Shown piece after piece: positions 35,758-43,285 of a DNA stretch of 62,040 bases. The notes beneath the pieces are model-generated. The model searched no databases. It worked only from the letters and a program-made list of their open reading frames with translations, and was not told the origin of the DNA. How positions within the stretch are numbered: the stretch's first letter is position 1; each line of letters opens with the position of its first letter. Location of the stretch: NCBI GenBank assembly GCA_013823855.1, contig PNMW01000054.1:1-62040 (forward strand), read 5' to 3'. The translations under genes were made by a program, and so were the position numbers. The DNA is from Lysobacteraceae bacterium (GTDB lineage Bacteria; Pseudomonadota; Gammaproteobacteria; Nevskiales; Nevskiaceae).

Positions 35758-36915
35758 TCAGGCGACCGTGCGCGCCTGCGTGGCCGCCGGCAGCGGCGGC
35801 CAGCCGATGCAGGAATCGTGAGCGCGGAAATTGCGCAGCCACCAGGCCCAGTCCTCGGGCACCAGCGAGAACGGATCCTCGTGCGCCAGTTCGCGAGCCG
35901 CCCAGACCGGCCAGTGCGGATTGGCCAGCGCCGGCCGGCCGAGCATGGCGATGTCGATCAGCTCCTTGCGGATCACGTCGTCGGCCACCTGTGGCAGGCC
36001 GAGGTTCCAGCTGGCGGCGACCGGGATGCCGACTTCGCGGCGCACCCGGGTCGCGCGCTCGACCATGAACGCCATGTCGGAGAACGGCGGTGCGGTCATC
36101 TCGTCGGTATTGAAACCGATGCTCAGGTCGGCGAGATCCAGGCCGTGGTCCTTCATCATCCGCACCGCTTCGATCGAATCGTCGAACTGCACGCCCTTGG
36201 GGTTCAGATCGTCCGAGCCCAGGCGCATGGTCAGCGGGTAGCGCTCCGGCCAGACGGCGCGCACCGCGTCCAGCGCTTCCAGATGGAAGCGCATGCGGTT
36301 CTCCAGGCTGCCGCCGTATTCGTCGGTCCGGCGATTGGCCAGCGGCGAGAAGAAGCTGGCGCCGAGATAGCCGTGGGCGAAGTGCATCTCCAGCCATTCG
36401 AAGCCGGCATCGACGGCCCGCCGCGCCGCGTCGGCATAGGCGCGATGGATCGCCTTGATCTCGTCGCGCGTCAGTTCATGCACTGGATGGACGCGATGGC
36501 CGCCGTAGGGCACGGCCGAGGGCCCGACCACCGGCCAGCCGTCCGGATGATCCGGCGGCAGCTGCGCGCCGCCTTCCCAGGGCTTGAGTTCCGAGCCCTT
36601 GCGGCCGGTATGGCCGAGCTGGATCGCCGGCACCGCACCGAATTCCCTGATGATCGCGGTGACCCGCTTCAGGCCGTCGACCTGCGAATCGTTCCAGATC
36701 CCGGCGCAGCCGACGCTGGTGCGGCCGTCCGGCGTGATCGCGATCTGCTCCGGGAACACCAGCCCGAAGCCGCCGGCGGCGCGCGAGCCCATCAGCATGA
36801 TGTGGAAATCGTTCATCTCGCCGTCGACCGACCGGTACATGGTCATCGGCGACATCGCGATGCGGTTGCGCAGGGTCACGCCCTTGAGCGTGTAGGGGCT
36901 GAACAGATGCGGCAT
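35758..36915 (-). CDS. Old yellow enzyme-family NADH:flavin oxidoreductase
   Basis: A 385-aa FMN ene-reductase. FSPYTLKGVTLRNRIAMSPMTMY near the N-terminus, IQLGHTGRKGS, FEWLEMHFAHGYLGASFFSPLANRRTDEYGGSLENRMRF with the HxxH substrate pair, and DIAMLGRPALANPHWP are family hallmarks. The overall form is the YqjM/NamA class, but the flavin-tuning cysteine of that class (MSPMCMY) is Thr here. It reduces activated C=C bonds or nitro groups using NAD(P)H. It follows a GST, peroxiredoxin and TetR on the same strand, pointing to electrophile detoxification. Confidence 0.92.
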   Translation of the reverse strand: MPHLFSPYTLKGVTLRNRIAMSPMTMYRSVDGEMNDFHIMLMGSRAAGGFGLVFPEQIAITPDGRTSVGCAGIWNDSQVDGLKRVTAIIREFGAVPAIQLGHTGRKGSELKPWEGGAQLPPDHPDGWPVVGPSAVPYGGHRVHPVHELTRDEIKAIHRAYADAARRAVDAGFEWLEMHFAHGYLGASFFSPLANRRTDEYGGSLENRMRFHLEALDAVRAVWPERYPLTMRLGSDDLNPKGVQFDDSIEAVRMMKDHGLDLADLSIGFNTDEMTAPPFSDMAFMVERATRVRREVGIPVAASWNLGLPQVADDVIRKELIDIAMLGRPALANPHWPVWAARELAHEDPFSLVPEDWAWWLRNFRAHDSCIGWPPLPAATQARTVA

Positions 36916-37015
36916 GCGCCTTTAGTTCCTGTCGGGTGGTGGACCCCTTCCGCTACGGATCGACGCCCCCATCCGGACGCAACCTCCGTGCCTCCAGGTG
37001 TCAGCCCCTGGGTCT

Positions 37016-37702
37016 TTACGCCGCGGCTGGCCTGGTCACCAGCATCGACTTGGCCATCTTCTCGAGCTCCTCCCTGGAGATGCCGAAATCGATCGGCTCC
37101 GGCACCACGATGCCGCGCTGCACCGCCGGGCGGGCGCGGATCGCTTCGATCCAGCGTTGCAGGTGCGGCAGGTCGCCGATCTCGACGCCGGCCCAGAAGT
37201 GGATCGACACCCACGACCAGTTGGCGATGTCGGCGATCGAATAGTCGCCGGCCAGGAACTCGTGATCGGCCAGCCGCGCGTCGAGCACCTTGTACAGGCG
37301 CTTGGTTTCGGTCTGGTAGCGGTCGATCGCGTACGGGATCTTTTCCGGCGCATAGCGGAAGAAGACGTTGGCCTGACCCTGCATCGGGCCGACACCGCCC
37401 ATCTGGAACATCAGCCACTGGATCACCGTCGAGCGGCCTTTGCGGTCGCTCGGCAGCAGGCGGCCGTACTTTTCGGCGAGATAGATCATCAGCGCGCCAG
37501 ACTCGAACACCGCGAAGTCGCCTTCGTCGCGATCGACGATCGCCGGAATCCGGCCGTTCGGGTTGATCTTCAGGAAGTCCGGCAGCTTCTGCTCGCCCTT
37601 CATCAGCGCGATCGGACGGACGGTGTACGGCACCGCCAGTTCTTCGAGGGTGATGGAAGCTTTCCAGCCGTTCGGGGTGGCCGAGGTATAGAGGTCGATC
37701 AA
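37016..37702 (-). CDS. Glutathione S-transferase (Nu-class like)
   Basis: A 228-aa cytosolic GST. The thioredoxin-like part begins [57 protein letters not shown], with [14 protein letters not shown]. Asn in TPNGWK replaces the usual catalytic Ser/Tyr, as in the Nu class (YfcG, YghU), which binds two GSH and reduces disulfides. The all-alpha domain follows ([17 protein letters not shown]). The start is 30 bp after the peroxiredoxin stop, so the two are likely co-transcribed. Confidence 0.9.
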   Translation of the reverse strand: MIDLYTSATPNGWKASITLEELAVPYTVRPIALMKGEQKLPDFLKINPNGRIPAIVDRDEGDFAVFESGALMIYLAEKYGRLLPSDRKGRSTVIQWLMFQMGGVGPMQGQANVFFRYAPEKIPYAIDRYQTETKRLYKVLDARLADHEFLAGDYSIADIANWSWVSIHFWAGVEIGDLPHLQRWIEAIRARPAVQRGIVVPEPIDFGISREELEKMAKSMLVTRPAAA

Positions 37703-37732
37703 GGGAGGTCTCCGGGATGCGGGTGCGAGGGG

Positions 37733-38578
37733 TCAGACGATCGCGTGGCGATCGAGCACGGTGAAAAAGGTCGCCGGTTCCGGGCGGACCCGGTAGTTGT
37801 CGGTCATGTCGCAGTAGATGATCCGGCCGCCGGCGGCGGTGATGAACACGGTCGGGCGGGGCACGTCGCTGTCGTAGCCGAGCGCCTGGAAGCCGGCCGG
37901 CAGGCCGTCCTTGACCTTGATGCCCAGGACTTCCGCCGCGCGGTTGCCGGCATCGGTCAGGAAGCGCATCGGCGCGTCCATCTGCCTGGCGAGCTGCTCG
38001 CTGCTGGCTTCCGGCTGCGGGCTGACCAGATGCACGGCCACGCCCCGGCGAGCCAGTTCCCGGTATTGCGCGGCGATCTCGCGCACCTGCGCCACGCACA
38101 GCGGGCACCAGTTGCCGCGATAGAAGATCCACAGCGCCGGTGTCCGCACCAGTTCGGCAGTCCGGAACCGCTGGCCGCGTTCACCGAGGCTGAAGTCGGG
38201 CAGGGTGTTGCCGATGCCCAGGGCATCGTTGCCGGCCGCGCCGAAGCGCGAGTACCAGTAGACGTAGGCCAGCGTGCCGACGACGCCGACCGTCGCCGCC
38301 AGTGCCACCGCCGCCCACGATGCCGGGCCGGGCAGCAGCAGGCTCAGCGCGGTGCCGAGCCCGCCGGCGGCGAGGATCAGGCCGAGGTTCCGGGACGTGC
38401 GCGCCCGCGGCATCAGCATCAGCTGCGAGAAGAACAGCGCCGGCCCGGCACAGGCCAGCGCCGTGCCCAGCCAGCGCGAGGTCCAGCCCTGTTCGCCGAT
38501 CATGATCAGCGCGGCGATCAAGCCGGCGAGGCCGGCCACGATGTAGGCAGTGACGAACAGCGATTTCAGCAGGTTCAT
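37733..38578 (-). CDS. Membrane-anchored peroxiredoxin-like protein
   Basis: A 281-aa protein with an unusual layout. Residues 1-110 contain about four hydrophobic segments (LFVTAYIVAGLAGLIAALIMI, WLGTALACAGPALFF, LGLILAAGGLGTALSLLL, AAVALAATVGVVGTLAYVYWY). An AhpC/TSA thioredoxin-fold domain follows from about 120, with IFYRGNWCPLCVAQVREI (Cys158, Cys161). The catalytic site may face the periplasm or cytoplasm depending on helix count. The ATG at 38578 is preceded by a GGAG. It lies 32 bp after the tetR stop and before a GST, which fits redox/thiol stress defence. Confidence 0.8.
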   Translation of the reverse strand: MNLLKSLFVTAYIVAGLAGLIAALIMIGEQGWTSRWLGTALACAGPALFFSQLMLMPRARTSRNLGLILAAGGLGTALSLLLPGPASWAAVALAATVGVVGTLAYVYWYSRFGAAGNDALGIGNTLPDFSLGERGQRFRTAELVRTPALWIFYRGNWCPLCVAQVREIAAQYRELARRGVAVHLVSPQPEASSEQLARQMDAPMRFLTDAGNRAAEVLGIKVKDGLPAGFQALGYDSDVPRPTVFITAAGGRIIYCDMTDNYRVRPEPATFFTVLDRHAIV

Positions 38579-38610
38579 CGGGTGTCTCCGGTGGCGGACG
38601 GCAATCTTTT

Positions 38611-39192
38611 TCAATCGAGCGCGCGCAGGGCGACGCGGACGATGTCGTCGAGGCGTTCAGGGCCGGGCTTCGACTTGGCGGCGAGATTCAGCCCGGCGAG
38701 CGTGTTGACCAGGAACCGCGCCAGCGCTTCCGGCGGCTCGCTGACCGTGATCGCGCTCTGCTGCTGGCCACGACGGACGGCCGCCAGCAGGGCGGCTTCC
38801 AGCTGCTCGATCGCGGCGGACGCGGCAGCCATCACCTCGGCATCGTGCGGGGCGATCTCGGTCAGGCAGTTGTTGATAAAGCAGCCGCGCTGGCCGGCTT
38901 CGGTCCGGGCGACGGCCACCGTCGCGCGCAGCGCCTCCTCGATCTCGGCGCGGCCGGCGTCCGGCCGGCCGAGCGCGGCCAGCGGGCCGCGCATCAGCTG
39001 CCCGGCATAGCAGCGTATCGCTTCGACGACCAGCGCCTGCTTGCTGCCGAAACTGGCGTACAGGCTGCTCTTGCTGAGCCGGGTGGCGTCGAGCAGATCG
39101 GTCATCGACGCCGCGTTGTAGCCCTTGGCCCAGAACACCTCGAGGGCGCTGCGCAGCGCCTGGTGTTCATCGAAGCAGCGTGGGCGGGCCAT
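38611..39192 (-). CDS. TetR-family regulator of an electrophile/oxidant defence operon
   Basis: A 193-aa regulator. The HTH lies at about 25-55 (NAASMTDLLDATRLSKSSLYASFGSKQALV). The ligand domain contains AGQRGCFINNCLTEIAPHD with Cys104 and Cys109 five residues apart, candidates for redox or electrophile sensing. It is the first gene of tetR-prx-gst-OYE. A promoter and a 16-bp dyad operator lie 24 bp upstream, so it most likely represses its own operon. The overall logic resembles NemR, which controls an old yellow enzyme in E. coli. Confidence 0.88.
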   Translation of the reverse strand: MARPRCFDEHQALRSALEVFWAKGYNAASMTDLLDATRLSKSSLYASFGSKQALVVEAIRCYAGQLMRGPLAALGRPDAGRAEIEEALRATVAVARTEAGQRGCFINNCLTEIAPHDAEVMAAASAAIEQLEAALLAAVRRGQQQSAITVSEPPEALARFLVNTLAGLNLAAKSKPGPERLDDIVRVALRALD

Positions 39193-39215
39193 TGGAGGGC
39201 GGTCGATTCTGGTTC

Positions 39216-39259
39216 TGGACTGACCGGTCCATAATTGGCGGGCGTGCCGGCCCTGTCAA
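39216..39259 (-). promoter_or_regulatory. tetR operon promoter with overlapping TetR-type operator
   Basis: On the minus strand TTGACA (plus 39254-39259) and AATTAT (plus 39231-39236) are separated by exactly 17 nt, a good sigma-70 pair. Directly after the -10 lies TGGAC-N6-GTCCA (39216-39231), with ACCGGT at its heart. This is a TetR-type dyad similar to NemR-like boxes with GACC half-sites. Binding there would block the polymerase. Confidence 0.72.
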
Positions 39260-39390
39260 TGCAGGGCGCGTCCGCTGTCGGCAGGCGATGTCCGTTTCCG
39301 CCATTCCCGGGCACCGCCGGGCCCGGCATGATCCGCCCTCGATTCCCGATGCTGCGGCCACGACCGCGGCCACCATCCCGAGGAGGATTC

Positions 39391-41091
39391 ATGTCCGCTG
39401 CGATCGACGCCTGCCTGCCGTTGCGCCGCCTGGCCTACTGGGCGCAGACCACGCCCGATGCCGTCTACCTGACCCAGCCGCTGGCCGATGGCACGGTGCG
39501 CACGTTCACCTGGGCCGAGGTGCGCGACACCGCGCTGCGCATCGCGGCGCACCTCGCCGCGCAGGGCTGGCCGGCGGGCTCGCGGATCGCAATCCTGTCG
39601 AAGAACAGCGCCTGGTGGTACATGGCCGACTTCGCGATCTGGCTGGCCGGCCACGTCTCGGTGCCGATCTACCCGTCGCTGACCGGAGATTCGGTGCGCT
39701 ACGTGCTCGAACACGCCGAAGCCGAAGCGGTGTTCGTCGGCCAGCTCGACTCCAGCGACCGCGCGGCGATGCTGGCCGGCATTCCGGCCGGGGTCGCCGT
39801 GATCCGCCTGCCGACCGCCGGCGCCGCGCTGCCCGACGGCCGCGCAGCGCAGGAATGGGATGCGCTGGTCGCGGCGAACGCGCCGCTGCCGGACCCGGCC
39901 GATCGCGGCCCGCTGGACGTCGCGACGATCATCTACACCTCCGGCACCACCGGCCTGCCGAAGGGCGTCATGCATCACTTCCGGGCGATGGCGGTGTCCG
40001 GCTACGCGCTGAAGCTGGCCTACAACGCGACACCGGACGACCGCGTGCTGTCCTACCTGCCGCTGGCCCATGTCGCCGATCGCGTCGCGTCGGAAATGCA
40101 TTCGCTGACCACCGGTCTCAAGGTCTGGTTCTCGCTCGGGCTGGACACCTTCACCGCCGATCTGCAGCGCGCCCGGCCGACCTTCTTCCTGTCGGTGCCG
40201 CGGCTGTGGACCAAGTTCCGGCAGGCGATCAACGCGAGGATTCCGCAGCCGCAGCTGGCGGCGATGCTGGCCGATCCGGACCAGGGTCCGGGGGTCCGCC
40301 AGCAGATCCTGACCCAGCTCGGCCTCGATGCCGTCCGCGTGCCGACCTTCGGCGCCGCGCCGATGCCGCCCGATCTGCAGCAGTGGTACCTCGATCTCGG
40401 CCTCGACATGCTGGAGGTCTACGGCATGACCGAGAACATGGCGGTCTCCCACCGCACCAGCGCTGGCGCCGGACGCATCGGCTATGTCGGCCAGCCCTCG
40501 TACCAGGTCGAGGCCCGGCTCGACCCGGCCAATGGCGAACTGCTGGTGAAATCGCCGGGCCAGATGATCGGCTACTACAAGGACGCCGCGAAGACCGCCG
40601 AGGCGATGACCGATGACGGCTTCTTTCGCACCGGCGACGTCGGCAGCATCGATGACGACGGCTATTTCCGGATCACCGGCCGTGCCAAGGAAGCGTTCAA
40701 GACCGCCAAGGGCAAGTACGTGGCGCCGGCGCGGATCGAGAACAAGCTCGGCGCCCACGGCTTCGTCGAAGCCTGCTGTGTGGCCGGTTCCGGCTTCCCG
40801 CAGCCGTTCGCGCTGCTGATGCTGTCGCCGGCGGCTGCCGCGAAATGCGCGGACGCCAGCGCCGGCCGCGACGCGGTGTCCGCGGCGCTCGCCGGGCTGC
40901 GCGAGCAGGTCAACGCCACGCTCGATCCGCACGAGCGGCTGGACCGGCTGATCGTCGTGCCCGATGCCTGGACCATCGACAACGGCATGGTCACGCCGAC
41001 CTTCAAGGTCAAGCGCGCCGAGCTGGAAAAGCGCTATGGCCCGCAGTTCGATGATTGGGCCACGCGCCGCGACGCGGTGATCTGGGCCTGA
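39391..41091 (+). CDS. Long-chain acyl-CoA synthetase (AMP-dependent)
   Basis: A 566-aa ANL ligase with an AGGAGG Shine-Dalgarno (39381-39386). The P-loop is IIYTSGTTGLPKGVMHH (about 190-205). The others are YLPLAHVADRVASEMHSL, LEVYGMTENMAVSHRTS, GFFRTGDVGSIDDDGYFRITGRAKEAFKTAKGKYVAPARIE and TPTFKVKRAELEKRY. The AKEAFKTAKGKYVAP linker and TFKVKR end place it with long-chain fatty acyl-CoA ligases (FACL group). It is divergent from tetR with 198 bp between starts. It converges with the DUF4010 gene. Confidence 0.92.
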   Translation: MSAAIDACLPLRRLAYWAQTTPDAVYLTQPLADGTVRTFTWAEVRDTALRIAAHLAAQGWPAGSRIAILSKNSAWWYMADFAIWLAGHVSVPIYPSLTGDSVRYVLEHAEAEAVFVGQLDSSDRAAMLAGIPAGVAVIRLPTAGAALPDGRAAQEWDALVAANAPLPDPADRGPLDVATIIYTSGTTGLPKGVMHHFRAMAVSGYALKLAYNATPDDRVLSYLPLAHVADRVASEMHSLTTGLKVWFSLGLDTFTADLQRARPTFFLSVPRLWTKFRQAINARIPQPQLAAMLADPDQGPGVRQQILTQLGLDAVRVPTFGAAPMPPDLQQWYLDLGLDMLEVYGMTENMAVSHRTSAGAGRIGYVGQPSYQVEARLDPANGELLVKSPGQMIGYYKDAAKTAEAMTDDGFFRTGDVGSIDDDGYFRITGRAKEAFKTAKGKYVAPARIENKLGAHGFVEACCVAGSGFPQPFALLMLSPAAAAKCADASAGRDAVSAALAGLREQVNATLDPHERLDRLIVVPDAWTIDNGMVTPTFKVKRAELEKRYGPQFDDWATRRDAVIWA

Positions 41092-41108
41092 TCCCGCGCG
41101 ATCCTCGA

Positions 41109-41130
41109 CGGCGGGCGCTGAAGCCCGCCG
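41109..41130. terminator. Hairpin between convergent genes
   Basis: CGGCGGGC (41109-41116) and GCCCGCCG (41123-41130) form a perfect 8-bp stem with a GCTGAA loop. It lies between the acyl-CoA ligase stop and the DUF4010 gene stop. No T tract follows on either strand. Confidence 0.45.
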
Positions 41131-41145
41131 CCGGGCGGCAGGCGC

Positions 41146-42405
41146 TCAGCGCGTCGTCAGCAGCAGTTGCAGCAGCAGCGCGGCGGCGACCGTCGCCGCC
41201 AGCCCGGCGCCGACCCGGAGTCCGTAGGCCCGGCCGCCGCTGATCCCGGCCAGCACTGACTTGGCCAGCGCCGACGCGGCGAGGATGGCGATCACCGCCC
41301 GGTCGGCCGTGGTCGCTGCAATGCTGCCGGCGGCGTCGAGCTGGGCGAGGCTGGCGGCGGCAGCATGCAGCTCGGCCAGTGCCACCAGTGCGGCGGCGAT
41401 GATCACGCCGGTGGCACCGAACAGGCTCCGCAGCCAGGCCGACAGCAGCAGCACCGCGCCGATCAGCAGCGCCAGCATCACCGCTTGCATCGGCCGCACG
41501 GCGCGCGCCGCTGGCGACGGGGCCGCTGCCCCGTCAACCGGGCCGGCGGCAGTCGTGCGCAGGCCGGCGAACGCCACCAGCAGCAGCACCACGCCGGCGC
41601 CAGCCAGCGGCAGGGCCAGCCGCGACAGCTGGGCGGGCGAGGCGGTGCCGAGCACGAACGCCATCAGCAGCAGCGACGCCAGATTGGCCAGCAGCGCCGC
41701 CGAGGCGGCCGGCGCCAGCAGGCCGGCGTCGCGGCGAACCCGGGCACCCAAGCTGGCGACCGCCGCGGTCGACGATGCGAAGCCGGCAAACAGGCCGGCC
41801 AGCGGCAGGCCGCGGTTGGGGCCGATGGCGCGCATCGCCACATGGCCCGCCAGGCCGACGGCCATCACCAGCACCACGATCCGCCACAGCGTCGGCAGCT
41901 TCAGCACGCCCCAGGGATCGATCGCCGCCGCCGGCAGCAGCGGCATCACTACCAGCGCGGCGGCGGCCAGCATCAGCGCGTCGTCGATCTCGCGCTCGCT
42001 GAGCAGATCGCGGCTGAAGCGCCGCAGCGGCTGCTTGGCATGCAGCAGGATCGCGATCAGCACGCCCAGCCCGGCGGCAACCGCGGGTGTCCGGGTGGCC
42101 AGGGCGCCGAGCAGCAGCGTCGCCAGCATCGCCACTTCGCTGGTCAGACCGGGGTCGTCGGCCGCCGTGCGCCAATGGCTGGCAACGGCAAGTGCCGCAA
42201 CCGCCAGAATCGTCGCGATCATCGCCGCCGGATCGAGCAGTGCCGCGATCGCGCCGAGCAGGCCCAGCAACGCATGGGTCCGGATGCCGGCGACCACGAC
42301 TGCCTGACGATGACCGCGTTCGCGGACAATGCCGATCAGCAGGCCGATGCCCAGCGCGGCGGCCAGCGACTGCACCAGAATTTCGATCGACGGCATCGGC
42401 AGCAC
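41146..42405 (-). CDS. MgtC/DUF4010 family membrane protein
   Basis: A 419-aa protein with about 12 hydrophobic segments. The N-terminal ~140 residues are MgtC/SapB-like (LGIGLLIGIVRERGHRQAVVVAGIRTHALLGLLGAIAALL). The remainder is the DUF4010 domain (ILLHAKQPLRRFSRDLLSEREIDDALMLAAAALVVMPLLP, GLFAGFASSTAAVASLG). It is the last gene on the strand of the sulfide oxidation set, 66 bp after the tauE-like gene, so it may belong to that operon. Transport substrate unknown. Confidence 0.8.
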   Translation of the reverse strand: MLPMPSIEILVQSLAAALGIGLLIGIVRERGHRQAVVVAGIRTHALLGLLGAIAALLDPAAMIATILAVAALAVASHWRTAADDPGLTSEVAMLATLLLGALATRTPAVAAGLGVLIAILLHAKQPLRRFSRDLLSEREIDDALMLAAAALVVMPLLPAAAIDPWGVLKLPTLWRIVVLVMAVGLAGHVAMRAIGPNRGLPLAGLFAGFASSTAAVASLGARVRRDAGLLAPAASAALLANLASLLLMAFVLGTASPAQLSRLALPLAGAGVVLLLVAFAGLRTTAAGPVDGAAAPSPAARAVRPMQAVMLALLIGAVLLLSAWLRSLFGATGVIIAAALVALAELHAAAASLAQLDAAGSIAATTADRAVIAILAASALAKSVLAGISGGRAYGLRVGAGLAATVAAALLLQLLLTTR

Positions 42406-42471
42406 GCCCTGCGGGAAGCCAGTGGCGATCGTAGACGCTGGCCGCCACCGGTGCCGCGAGCGGGTTGACGG

Positions 42472-43278
42472 CTACACCGACAGCGCCCGGCCGACCATGA
42501 TCGCGGCAGCGACCAGGCTCAACGCGCCGAAGGCCTGCTTGAGCCGGGCCGGCGCGATGCGGCCGGCCAGCCGGCTGCCGGCCGCCATGCCGGCAGCGGC
42601 GCCGCCCGCGAACGGCAGTGCCAGCGGCCACAGCAGATGACCGGACAGCGCAGCCATGGTGACGCTGCCGGCCGACACCAGCGCGATCACCGCCAGCGAG
42701 GTGCCGACCACGCTGCGCGCGGTCAGGTTGGTGTAGCGGGCCAGCGCTGGCACGATCACGAACCCGCCGCCGACGCCGAGCGCGCCGCTGAGCAGGCCAG
42801 ACAGCGCGCCGGTGCCGATCAGCGCGCGGGCGCAGGGGGCGGTCCACTGCAGGCGGCCGCGATCGCCGTCCTGGACGCAAGGCAGCGAGCGGTCCGGCGT
42901 GATCTCGACCGGCGGACGCGCCGCTTCGCGGATCATCCGGATCGCCACGGCGGCCAGCACTGCCGCGAACACCAGGGTCATCGGCAGCACCGGAATCCGG
43001 TGCGCGAGCCAGGTGCCGGCCGGTGCGAGCAGCACGCCGACGCCGCCGATCAGCGCCGCCGCACGATAGCGGAGCTGCCTTTGACGAAACGCCAGCAGCG
43101 CACCGAGCGCCGCCGACAAGCCGACGGCGAGCAGCGCGATCGGCGCCGCCTGCACCACGGTCAGGTGCAGGGCGAGGATCAGCAGCGGCATCGCCAGGAT
43201 GCCGCCACCGGCGCCGGTCAGCGCCAGCGCCAGTCCGATCAGCGCGCCGAGGCCGAGGGTCAGGGCAAGCGCGTCCAT
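42472..43278 (-). CDS. TauE/SafE-family sulfite/organosulfonate exporter
   Basis: A 268-aa membrane protein with the internally repeated TauE motif: GAGGGILAMPLLILALHL near residue 22 and LGVGGGFVIVPALARYTNLTARSVVGTSLAV in the second half. About eight hydrophobic segments are present. It starts 7 bp after the SQR fusion gene, in the same operon as persulfide dioxygenase. In such operons it is proposed to export sulfite made by the dioxygenase. That link is inferred from context; the family exports various sulfur anions. Confidence 0.87.
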   Translation of the reverse strand: MDALALTLGLGALIGLALALTGAGGGILAMPLLILALHLTVVQAAPIALLAVGLSAALGALLAFRQRQLRYRAAALIGGVGVLLAPAGTWLAHRIPVLPMTLVFAAVLAAVAIRMIREAARPPVEITPDRSLPCVQDGDRGRLQWTAPCARALIGTGALSGLLSGALGVGGGFVIVPALARYTNLTARSVVGTSLAVIALVSAGSVTMAALSGHLLWPLALPFAGGAAAGMAAGSRLAGRIAPARLKQAFGALSLVAAAIMVGRALSV

Positions 43279-43285
43279 CCGCGCC

